Part shown: piece by piece, positions 26,824 through 35,210 of the stretch
How the letters are laid out: each line of letters begins with the position of its first letter
How positions within the stretch are numbered: the first letter of the stretch is position 1
NCBI GenBank assembly: GCA_902760865.1
Contig: CACWID010000016.1
Span: 27,786 to 91,785, forward strand
Origin: an uncultured Bacteroidales bacterium
GTDB taxonomy: Bacteria > Bacteroidota > Bacteroidia > Bacteroidales > Muribaculaceae
DNA length: 64,000 bases
Direction: 5' to 3'
Made by a program: the position numbers and the translations under genes
Notes under the pieces: generated by a model
The model's input: only the letters and a program-made list of their open reading frames with translations
Told to the model about the DNA's origin: nothing
Databases searched by the model: none

Positions 26824-27498
26824 ATGAAAAAGCTATTATCATACTCCGCAATCATGATGCTTGCCGCAATGGTGATGACATCCTGTGGCCAGCAGAAACA
26901 GACCGAGACCGTAAAAGAGTATCCGCTGAAGGTCACCTACGTCATTGAGTGCTCTAAGGACTTGTTGAACTTGTGTGATGTGGTGGTCACCTATAAGGGG
27001 GACGATGGCGCCAACGTCGTTGACACTATCACTGCCGACCCCGACGACCCGGCATGGATGCAGACGTGGACCAAGACGGTCGGGACTCACCAGGTCCCTG
27101 TCAAAATCGGATTTGACTACACCCTGGTACAGAAGACCGACACGCTGATTAGCGACAGGGAGTGGATTTCACTCGACGCCAAGGGGTCAATCATTGCCGA
27201 GAAGATCGGCATCAGGAAGGGTATTGCCCGCTTGAGTGATATAAAAATCAACAGCAAGACCAATTTCTTTAAGGACTACTACATCATCCGTGAAAATGTC
27301 ATCAACACCCGCCACAACCTGGCCACCATCATCGATGTCTATAATGAACGACAGGCCTACTACCGTGAAGCAGCAGGAAGCAATACTTGCTATCTCGTCA
27401 CTCCACTCACACACGGCGACGGCTTGAAGGTCAAGACAACCTGCTGGAACGACGATGCCGGCAAGGCCGCTGGCGAGAGCCAAGCTGAAAAGCAGTGA
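26824..27498 (+). CDS. Small lipoprotein, second of three relatives
   Basis: A 224-residue lipoprotein with lipid Cys21 (VMTSCGQQKQ), nine bases after the previous gene. It shares the core YVIECSKDLLNLCDVVVTYKGDDGANVVDTIT, a Trp-Lys pair, and a following PVKIGFDYTL strand with its neighbours, then adds a longer C-terminal half (KINSKTNFFKDYYIIRENVIN). Likely on the inner face of the outer membrane or the cell surface. The function is unknown. Confidence 0.75.
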   Translation: MKKLLSYSAIMMLAAMVMTSCGQQKQTETVKEYPLKVTYVIECSKDLLNLCDVVVTYKGDDGANVVDTITADPDDPAWMQTWTKTVGTHQVPVKIGFDYTLVQKTDTLISDREWISLDAKGSIIAEKIGIRKGIARLSDIKINSKTNFFKDYYIIRENVINTRHNLATIIDVYNERQAYYREAAGSNTCYLVTPLTHGDGLKVKTTCWNDDAGKAAGESQAEKQ

Positions 27499-27547
27499 CA
27501 TCGGTATCATTTTTACCGCTTTTCTTCCTAAGGGTTTAAAAAAAGTG

Positions 27548-27555
27548 TAATTTTG
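27548..27555 (+). promoter_or_regulatory. Possible -7 box before the third lipoprotein
   Basis: taattttg matches TAnnTTTG and sits 81 bp before the ATG, in the only gap over 100 bp among these lipoprotein genes. No clear TTTG lies at the right distance. Confidence 0.35.
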
Positions 27556-27636
27556 TGTAATTTTTCTGCCAGTGGCCGCGTCTAACGGTCAAAAACAAGA
27601 GATCCACAAACAGAATATACTTTTAAAACAACACCT

Positions 27637-28125
27637 ATGATGAACGCTAAGAAAACCATCCGGATGGCAGCAATGCTGGCAATGACAGCCTTGTGTCTCA
27701 CATCTTGCATCAACGAGAGGGTCACCAACTACAGGATGTCTTTCTCGCCCGACTTGATCGAGACGTGTGACGTGACCGTCATCTACAGGGGAGAAAACGG
27801 CATTGAAATGACCGAGAGCGTGACCGACACGCTGTGGGAGAAAAGCTTTACCAACGACACACTGCCGCTGATTTTCGGCCTGGACTACAAGATCCAACCC
27901 AAGCAGGGCGTAAAACCCGCGAAGGAACAACTGGACCTGCAAGCCAAGTATTATTTTGAACTGAAACGTGACAAGCAGATCCTGTTCAGTTCCGGCAGCG
28001 ACAGCCTCATCTACGAGCAGGTGCGCGCCTCGCGGCTCGACAGCGTTATCCAGGAGGAGGCCAAACGCCACGCCGGCCCATTCTATTTCACAGCCAAGAA
28101 GGACGGCGTGTGGGATATGCAGTGA
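27637..28125 (+). CDS. Small lipoprotein, third of three relatives
   Basis: A 162-residue lipoprotein (tandem ATG codons at 27637 and 27640), lipid Cys24 in CLTSCINERV. The core MSFSPDLIETCDVTVIYRGENGIEMTE, the WEKSF block and LPLIFGLDYKI align by eye with the two preceding lipoproteins. The tail is Arg/Lys-rich. Its first codons (MNAKKT) are nearly the same as those of the M16 peptidase encoded next, as is the DNA there. Confidence 0.73.
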   Translation: MMNAKKTIRMAAMLAMTALCLTSCINERVTNYRMSFSPDLIETCDVTVIYRGENGIEMTESVTDTLWEKSFTNDTLPLIFGLDYKIQPKQGVKPAKEQLDLQAKYYFELKRDKQILFSSGSDSLIYEQVRASRLDSVIQEEAKRHAGPFYFTAKKDGVWDMQ

Positions 28126-28208
28126 CGCCACGGCACTCGCCAAGGACGCTCTATTGAATAGAATAACACAGAATTATTAACAATATCACTTTTAACAATT
28201 AATTGATT

Positions 28209-31052
28209 ATGAACGCTAAGAAAACGTTTGTTGTATTGATGTTGATGCTGATGGTATTCAGCACCAACATGGTGATGGCACAGCAGATGCCGCCCATCCC
28301 CGTGGACGACGCTGTGCGCATCGGAAAGCTTGATTGCGGATTGACCTACTACATCCGCCACAACGACTATCCCGAGCACCGTGTGAACTTCTACATCGCA
28401 CAGCGCGTGGGCTCCATCCAGGAGGAGGAGAGCCAGCGAGGTCTTGCCCACTTCCTGGAGCACATGGCCTTCAACGGCAGTGAGCACTTCAACGGCGAGG
28501 GCAAGAGCATCATCGACTACACCCGCTCGCTGGGTGTGAACTTCGGTGGCGACCTGAATGCTTACACCAGCATCGCCGAGACCGTCTATAACATCAACGA
28601 CGTGCCCAGCACCCGCCAGAGCGCCATCGACTCCTGTCTGCTCATCCTCAAGGACTGGAGCAACGGCCTGTTGCTCACCGACGAGGAGATCGACAAGGAG
28701 CGCGGCGTGATCCACGAGGAGTGGCGCCTGGGCCAGAGCGCACAGATGCGTATGCTGGAGCGCCAGCTCGAGACGCTGTATCCCGGCTCCAAGTTCGGCA
28801 AGCGCCTGCCCATCGGCCTGATGAGCGTGGTTGACAACTTCAAGTACAACGAGTTGCGCGACTACTACCACAAGTGGTACCGTCCCGACAACCAGGCCCT
28901 GGTCATCGTCGGCGACGTGGATGTTGACCACATCGAGGCCAAGATCAAGGAGATGTATAAGGATATGCCCGCTCCTGATCCCAATGCTGCCCAGGTGACC
29001 CTCGAGCCCGTGCCCGACAATGATCAGCCCATCATCGTGGTAGACAAGGACAAGGAGCAGCAGTATAGCGACGTAAGCATCATGTTCAAGCATGAGGCAG
29101 TACCCAAGGAGGACAAGGCCAGCATGGAATACCTGCTTGTTGACTACGTGACGAACCTCGCGACTGATATGCTCAACCAGCGCCTGAGTGATATGGCCCA
29201 GGAGCCCGACTGCCCCTTCACCAACGCTTACTGCTATGATGGCGATTATATCCTCGCCAACTCAATGGACGCCCTCACAGTTGACGTGATGCCCAAGGAG
29301 GGCCAGAGCGAAGCCGCTACCCAGGCCGTCATCATCGAGGTGATGCGTGCCGCACAGCACGGCTTCACCGCCAGCGAGTATGACCGTGCCCGTGACGAGG
29401 CCATGAGCCAGCTCGAGAAGCGCTATAACAACCGCGACAAGGTCAGCAATGAGAGTTACGGTCGCGACTACTGCCGCAACTACCTGGACGGCGAGCCCAT
29501 CCCCTCGATCGAGATGCTGTATCAGATCATGGGTATGCTAGCTCCCCAAATTCCCGTTGAGGCCATCAACCAATTCCTGCCTGAAGTCATCAGTACCGAC
29601 GGCAAGAACCTGGTGATTGCCAACTTCAACCAGGAGAAGGACGGTGCCGTATATCCCACTGTCGAGGGACTGCGTGCCGCCTATGACGCTGCTGCCAGCG
29701 CCAACATCGAGCCCTATGTCGACAACGTGAACAACGAGCCCCTGATGAGCACCATGCCCAAGAAGGGCCAGATCACCAAGGAGAGCGAGAACACCACCCT
29801 CGGCTACAAGGAACTGGAGCTGAGCAATGGTGCCCATGTCGTCCTCAAGAAGACCGACTTCAAGCAGGACGAGATCCGAATGAGTGCCTTCCAGCGCGGC
29901 GGCCAGTCGCTCTACGGCGAGAAGGATTGGGCCAACCTGATGATGATCGGTGACCTCGACAGCTATACCGGTGTGGGCAACTTCTCCAACTCCGACCTCA
30001 AGAAGGCGCTGTCCGGCAAGCAGGTCAACGTCGGTCTGAGCATCAGCCAGTTTACCGACGAGCTGAGCGGTAACAGCACCGTCAAGGACCTGGAGACCAT
30101 GTTCCAGCTCATCTACCTCAAGTTCACCGCACTGAACAAGGACGAGAAGAAGTTCAACCAGACCATGACACTGATGGAAACGCAGCTCAAGAACAAGGAT
30201 CTCATGCCCGAGAGTGCCCTGAGTGACTCGCTGCAGTACATCCTGACCAACCGCAGCTGGCGCACCAAGCCCTTCAATGTTGATGACCTGAAGGGTGTCA
30301 ACCTGGACCGCATCATGGAGATTGCCAAGGAGCGCACCGCCAATGCCGCCAACTACACCTTCACCTTCGTCGGCAACTTTGACGAAGCCGTTATCCGTCC
30401 TCTCATCGAGCAGTACATTGCCAGCCTGCCCGCCAAGAAGGGCGTGAAGAGCAACTGGGTGAACGATTTAGACATGCCCGATGGTCAGACCATCTGCCAC
30501 TTCACCAAGAAGATGGAGTCGCCCAAGGAATATGAGGTTGTCATCTGGCACGACAGAAATCTGCCCTACAGCCTGGAGAACGAGATCAAGGCCGACATCC
30601 TGGGTCAAGTGCTGAGCCGCATCTATCTGCAGAAGATCCGCGAGGATGCCGGTGCCGCCTATTCGGTTCAAGCCATGGGCCAGGTCGGCATCTCGGGTGG
30701 CAAGTCCCAGACACTGGTACTCGCTGTGTGCCCCGTGAACCCCGAGTTTGAGCAGATGGCACTGGATATCCTCAACCAGGAGATGGTCAATGCCGGCACC
30801 ACCATCGATGCCACCGCATTCAACGAGGCCGTCGAGAACATGATCAAGGACTACAACACCAACATCAAGGAGAACTGGTTCTGGATGGGCATTCTCTCGA
30901 ATTATCTCATGTACGGTTTTGACCAGATTACCGGTTATGAGCAGATTGTCAAGGCCCAGACGCCCGAGACCATTGCTGCCTTCGCCCGCCAACTCTACGG
31001 CGCCGGCAACAAGATCGAGCTTGTCATGAAGCCGATGACAGTAGACAAATAA
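28209..31052 (+). CDS. M16-family zinc metallopeptidase (pitrilysin type), secreted
   Basis: A 947-residue protein from the ATG at 28209, with a signal peptide (MNAKKTFVVLMLMLMVFSTNMVMAQ). It has the inverted zinc motif HxxEH at His81-His85 (HFLEHMAFNG) and a downstream acidic ligand segment GVIHEEWR near residue 170. Two homologous halves follow, and the second half lacks the zinc motif, as in the family. It probably degrades peptides in the periplasm. A close paralogue lies at 32086, and the terminator at 31062 separates it from the next gene. Confidence 0.93.
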   Translation: MNAKKTFVVLMLMLMVFSTNMVMAQQMPPIPVDDAVRIGKLDCGLTYYIRHNDYPEHRVNFYIAQRVGSIQEEESQRGLAHFLEHMAFNGSEHFNGEGKSIIDYTRSLGVNFGGDLNAYTSIAETVYNINDVPSTRQSAIDSCLLILKDWSNGLLLTDEEIDKERGVIHEEWRLGQSAQMRMLERQLETLYPGSKFGKRLPIGLMSVVDNFKYNELRDYYHKWYRPDNQALVIVGDVDVDHIEAKIKEMYKDMPAPDPNAAQVTLEPVPDNDQPIIVVDKDKEQQYSDVSIMFKHEAVPKEDKASMEYLLVDYVTNLATDMLNQRLSDMAQEPDCPFTNAYCYDGDYILANSMDALTVDVMPKEGQSEAATQAVIIEVMRAAQHGFTASEYDRARDEAMSQLEKRYNNRDKVSNESYGRDYCRNYLDGEPIPSIEMLYQIMGMLAPQIPVEAINQFLPEVISTDGKNLVIANFNQEKDGAVYPTVEGLRAAYDAAASANIEPYVDNVNNEPLMSTMPKKGQITKESENTTLGYKELELSNGAHVVLKKTDFKQDEIRMSAFQRGGQSLYGEKDWANLMMIGDLDSYTGVGNFSNSDLKKALSGKQVNVGLSISQFTDELSGNSTVKDLETMFQLIYLKFTALNKDEKKFNQTMTLMETQLKNKDLMPESALSDSLQYILTNRSWRTKPFNVDDLKGVNLDRIMEIAKERTANAANYTFTFVGNFDEAVIRPLIEQYIASLPAKKGVKSNWVNDLDMPDGQTICHFTKKMESPKEYEVVIWHDRNLPYSLENEIKADILGQVLSRIYLQKIREDAGAAYSVQAMGQVGISGGKSQTLVLAVCPVNPEFEQMALDILNQEMVNAGTTIDATAFNEAVENMIKDYNTNIKENWFWMGILSNYLMYGFDQITGYEQIVKAQTPETIAAFARQLYGAGNKIELVMKPMTVDK

Positions 31053-31061
31053 AGCTTATGT

Positions 31062-31106
31062 CAATAATGAGCCAGGAACGGTACAGAGCCTCCTGGCTCA
31101 TTATTG
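31062..31106 (+). terminator. Strong hairpin after the first M16 gene
   Basis: A perfect 16-bp stem (caataatgagccagga with its complement) and a 13-base loop, ten bases after the stop. There is no long T-run. Confidence 0.75.
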
Positions 31107-31164
31107 CTTAAACAAGCAATAACATTTTTTACTCACTTCACCAAACTTCAAAAAACTACTCATT

Positions 31165-32031
31165 ATGAAACATCTTACACAACATAGAATCCTGATGGCC
31201 CTCGGCCTGTTGGTCATTGTCGGTGCATTGTTCTGCATCACCTCCTGCGGCCCGAAAAAACAAAAAATCGATGACACCACGGTGCTGCCCATCAAGGACA
31301 AAGCCGAACTCGACAAGTTACTTGGCCTTCCCATCCTGCCCGAGTACACTATCGACGGGTATTATACCAAAACCGATTTCATAACCGGTGACGAACAGTT
31401 CGTTTTGTGCTGCAAGTTCGTCAATGAAGTCACCCCCGAGGAGGTCCAGAAAATCCTGGCTCAGGTCGATAGTGTTTACCACCACGGATGGTACTCATTT
31501 GACCTGGGAGAGAAAAACAACATGAGGCTCTTCTTTGACCTTGACACCACATTGGCAGACCGGAAGATGCCCGATCCCCTGGACAACAACATCCATATCG
31601 CAATTGAACTGCGTGCCAGGGAGAAAGACTCATGGAAGGAATTTAACGTCGTGTTCAGGAACAATCGTGCCGACTACAGTGTCATCGTTGACCGCGACAC
31701 TCTCACCAAAGTACTGGGCGTGGAAATGCCCCCGCTGAAAGAAACGACCCGCAGCGACGAGAGCATCTATTTTGAATTTGACACTGTTCCTGGCGAGGAG
31801 TTCTACCAAGCCCTCGAGAAGGCACCTCACTGGAAAGTTTCCCACCGTGGCGATATGACTTTCTATTATTTTGACTACGATGATGGGGAATACTGGACTA
31901 CCGTCGACCTCGTCAAGGGCGAAACCCAGTTGTCCTTCTACCGGGCAAAATCAATGAACAGCACTGAAGACTTCATCGACGAAATGAAGCAGCGCGCCAA
32001 CGATAAGAAAAAGAAGAACGAGTCAAAATAA
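31165..32031 (+). CDS. Lipoprotein between two M16 peptidases, unknown function
   Basis: A 288-residue lipoprotein; its signal is long (MKHLTQHRILMALGLLVIVGALFCITSCG), with Cys28 the likely lipid site. The mature part is acidic and beta-rich, with repeated FxLDxT and FYYFDYDDGEYW patterns, and ends in a Lys-rich tail (KKKKNESK). No family is recognised. It stands 54 bp before the second M16 gene, so co-expression with that peptidase is likely. Confidence 0.75.
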   Translation: MKHLTQHRILMALGLLVIVGALFCITSCGPKKQKIDDTTVLPIKDKAELDKLLGLPILPEYTIDGYYTKTDFITGDEQFVLCCKFVNEVTPEEVQKILAQVDSVYHHGWYSFDLGEKNNMRLFFDLDTTLADRKMPDPLDNNIHIAIELRAREKDSWKEFNVVFRNNRADYSVIVDRDTLTKVLGVEMPPLKETTRSDESIYFEFDTVPGEEFYQALEKAPHWKVSHRGDMTFYYFDYDDGEYWTTVDLVKGETQLSFYRAKSMNSTEDFIDEMKQRANDKKKKNESK

Positions 32032-32085
32032 AGGCCCGAGGCCATCTCTAGGCTAACGCTTACCTGAACTAAAAGAATCTGCATC

Positions 32086-34914
32086 ATGAACAAGAAGAAA
32101 TTTATTCTCTCCCTGTTGCTGATGGTCATGGCGTTCGGCGCCATGACGGTCAAGGCACAGTTGATGGGTCCGATTCCCGTTGACCCGGAGGTGCGTGTCG
32201 GTAAGCTGGACTGCGGATTGACCTACTACATCCGCCACAACGACTATCCCGAGCACCGTGTGGACTTCTTCATCGCCCAGCGCGTGGGTTCCATCCAGGA
32301 GGAGGAAAACCAGCGTGGCCTGGCCCATTTCCTGGAGCACATGGCCTTCAACGGCAGTGAACACTTCAATGGCGAGGGCAAGGGCATCATCGACTATACC
32401 CGCTCGCTGGGTGTCGCCTTCGGCCAGAACATGAACGCTTTAACAAGCATTTCAGAAACCATCTATCTTATTACCCAAGTGCCCAGCACCCGCCAGAGCG
32501 CTATTGACTCGTGCCTGCTCATCCTCAAGGACTGGAGCGGCGGCCTGCTGCTCACCGACGAGGAAATCGACAAGGAGCGCGGTGTCATCCACGAGGAGTG
32601 GCGCCTGCGCCGCAGCGCCAATCAGCGCATGATGGAGAATAATCTCGAGACGCTGTATCCCGGCTCAAAGTATGGCCGCCGCATGCCCATCGGCCTGATG
32701 GAGATTGTGGACAACTTCCCCTATCAGGACCTGCGCGACTACTACCACAAGTGGTATCGCCCCGACAACCAGGCCCTGATTGTCGTGGGAGACGTTGATG
32801 TCGATCACATCGAGGCCCAGATCAAGGAACTGTTTAAAGACTGCGTGCTGGATCCCGACGCCGCCCAGGTGGTGGAGGAGCCCGTTCCCGACAACGAGGA
32901 GCCCATCATCGTCATCGACAAGGACAAAGAGCAGCAATCTAACGATGTGACGATCATGTTCAAGCACGAGGCCACCCCCAGGGAGGCGAAGGGCGACATG
33001 ACGTACCTGCTTGAGAATTTTGCCACAGGCATGATGAGCATCATGCTCAACAACCGTCTCAGCGAAGCTGCCCTGGAGCCCGACTGCCCCTTCCTGTCAG
33101 CCGGTGCCTCCGATGGCCCTTATCTGCTGTCCAAGAATGCCGAGGCTTTCACCTTGAGCGTGTCGCCCAAGGAGGGCCAGACCGAGGCCGCTGTCCAGGC
33201 CGTTGTTACCGAGGCGGTACGCGCTGCCCAGCACGGCTTTACCGAGACCGAATATGAGCGTGCCAAGGAGAATCTCATGAGCATTCTGGAGAGCAGCTAC
33301 AACGAGCGCGACAAGATTCCCAATACAAGTTTTGCCGCTCAATATTGTAACAACTTCCTTAACAACGAGCCCATGCTCTCGATTGAGCAGAGTTACCCGC
33401 TCATGCAGGCGCTCGTTCCTCAGATTCCTGTCGAACTCATCAACATGGTCATTCCCGAGCTCATCAACACCACCGGCAAGAACCTCGTCGTGATGAACTT
33501 CAACCAGGAGAAGGACGGTGCCGTTTATCCCACGCCCGAAGGCTTGAAAGCAGCCATCGACGCGGGTCTGAATGCCCAGGTCGACGCATTTGTCGACAAC
33601 GTGAAGCAGGAGGCCCTCATCAGCAAGATGCCCAAGAAAGGTAAAATCACACGAGAGACCTACAACAGCCAGTTTGACTACAAGGAGCTCGAGTTGAGCA
33701 ACGGTGCCCGTGTCATCCTCAAGAAGACCGATTTCAAGAAAAACGAAATCCAGATGCGAGCCGAGGCTCGCGGTGGCTCTTCGCTCTACGGCGAGGAGGA
33801 CTGGCCCAACATTCAGAAGCTGCCCTTCTTCATGTTGGACTGCGGTCTGGGCAACTTCTCAAAAACCGAGCTCGACAAGGCTACCGCCGGCAAACAGGTT
33901 GATATCTACTTTGCTATGTCTCCATACAATGATTTTGTATCGGCTAACTCCACGGTCAAGGACCTGGAAACCATGTTCCAGCTCACTTATCTCACCTTCA
34001 CCGATATCAAGTTAGACGAGAAAAACTTCAACCAAAGCAAGGCTTTTCTCGAAGACATTTACAAGAACCGTGACCTGGACCATGAATCTGTATTTATGGA
34101 CTCGGTCATTTATATCCTTAACGACCATGACTGGCGTTGCAAACCCTTCAACGTTGAGGACCTGAAGAAGATAAACCGTGAGCGCATGCTGGAAATTATC
34201 AAGGAGCGCACTGCCAATGCCGCCAACTATACGTTCATCTTCGTGGGCAACTTTGACGAGGCGCTGATGCGTCAGTACATCGAGCAGTATATTGCCAGCC
34301 TACCCGGCAAGAAGGGCACGCCCTCCAACTGGATAAACCATACAACCCGTCCCGTAGGCGAGACCATCACCCACTTCTCCCGCAAGATGGAAACGCCCAA
34401 GGCCAGCGCCCAGATCATCTGGTACGACACCAAGACTCCTTATAGTGTCGAGAACAATATCAAGGCCGACATGCTGGGCCAGGTGCTGAGTAAGATTTAT
34501 CTGCAGAAGATCCGTGAGGATGCAGGCGCCGCCTACTCGGCAAGCGCCGGCGGCGGTGCTAGACTCTATGGTGACCGTTGCATTACCAGCATCTCGGCTT
34601 CTTGCCCAGTGAAGCCTGAGTTTGTTGACGTCGCCCTCAAGATTATTAACGAGGAGATGGCCAAGGCTTGCAGCACTATCGATGCCACTACCCTGCAGGA
34701 GATCAAGGAACTCATGATCAAGGAGCACAACACCGAACTCAAGGAGAACTCCTACTGGATGTCTGTTATCTCGGCCTATCTTGATCCAGGTATTGACTAC
34801 CACACCGGCTATGAGCAGATGGTCAATGCCCAGACTCCCGAGACCATCGCCGCCTTTGCCCGCCAGATCATGGCTGCCGGCAACAGGGTCGAGGTGGTCA
34901 TGACCCCAGAGTAA
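32086..34914 (+). CDS. M16-family zinc metallopeptidase, paralogue of the gene at 28209
   Basis: A 942-residue protein with a signal peptide (MNKKKFILSLLLMVMAFGAMTVKAQ). His81-xx-Glu-His85 is at the same position as in the first copy, and long stretches of the N-terminal domain are identical (KLDCGLTYYIRHNDYPEHRV); the C-terminal half differs more, for example the DCGLGNFSKTELDKATAGKQVD region. It is a secreted, probably periplasmic, peptidase. A terminator follows. Confidence 0.93.
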   Translation: MNKKKFILSLLLMVMAFGAMTVKAQLMGPIPVDPEVRVGKLDCGLTYYIRHNDYPEHRVDFFIAQRVGSIQEEENQRGLAHFLEHMAFNGSEHFNGEGKGIIDYTRSLGVAFGQNMNALTSISETIYLITQVPSTRQSAIDSCLLILKDWSGGLLLTDEEIDKERGVIHEEWRLRRSANQRMMENNLETLYPGSKYGRRMPIGLMEIVDNFPYQDLRDYYHKWYRPDNQALIVVGDVDVDHIEAQIKELFKDCVLDPDAAQVVEEPVPDNEEPIIVIDKDKEQQSNDVTIMFKHEATPREAKGDMTYLLENFATGMMSIMLNNRLSEAALEPDCPFLSAGASDGPYLLSKNAEAFTLSVSPKEGQTEAAVQAVVTEAVRAAQHGFTETEYERAKENLMSILESSYNERDKIPNTSFAAQYCNNFLNNEPMLSIEQSYPLMQALVPQIPVELINMVIPELINTTGKNLVVMNFNQEKDGAVYPTPEGLKAAIDAGLNAQVDAFVDNVKQEALISKMPKKGKITRETYNSQFDYKELELSNGARVILKKTDFKKNEIQMRAEARGGSSLYGEEDWPNIQKLPFFMLDCGLGNFSKTELDKATAGKQVDIYFAMSPYNDFVSANSTVKDLETMFQLTYLTFTDIKLDEKNFNQSKAFLEDIYKNRDLDHESVFMDSVIYILNDHDWRCKPFNVEDLKKINRERMLEIIKERTANAANYTFIFVGNFDEALMRQYIEQYIASLPGKKGTPSNWINHTTRPVGETITHFSRKMETPKASAQIIWYDTKTPYSVENNIKADMLGQVLSKIYLQKIREDAGAAYSASAGGGARLYGDRCITSISASCPVKPEFVDVALKIINEEMAKACSTIDATTLQEIKELMIKEHNTELKENSYWMSVISAYLDPGIDYHTGYEQMVNAQTPETIAAFARQIMAAGNRVEVVMTPE

Positions 34915-34946
34915 TCAACAATACAACAAACAGTTTTCATCAATGT

Positions 34947-34986
34947 GAGCGCTGGCAGATGTGATATCTGTCAGCGCTCTTTTTTA
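34947..34986 (+). terminator. Intrinsic terminator after the second M16 gene
   Basis: gagcgctggcagat pairs with atctgtcagcgctc (one G-T pair), followed at once by a T-rich run. Confidence 0.88.
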
Positions 34987-35025
34987 GGTTTCCTATCCCC
35001 CATTCATCGACATGCTGTAAAAGAA

Positions 35026-35112
35026 TTAGACACTAGAGCGTAAAAAAAATAGACAATCGGCAATTTTGGCGCAAAATAGTTTGCCACGTCTGCTGCCCGC
35101 ATGATACTTTTG
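35026..35112 (+). promoter_or_regulatory. Regulated promoter, copy 1 of a shared 87-bp region
   Basis: TTTG at 35080-35083, 21 bp, tacttttg at 35105-35112. Upstream, ttagacactagagcgtaaaa and a second tagaca at 35050 form direct half-sites 23 bp apart. The same layout with no gaps is at 37026-37112. Confidence 0.75.
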
Positions 35113-35210
35113 CCGTTGTCAGCCGCTACGATGACACCTCGGGGCGGGTCATGGCAACAATAGGAGAGTATCATTCACAACCATTATTTAAAAACTAAAC
35201 AATCTGAAAT

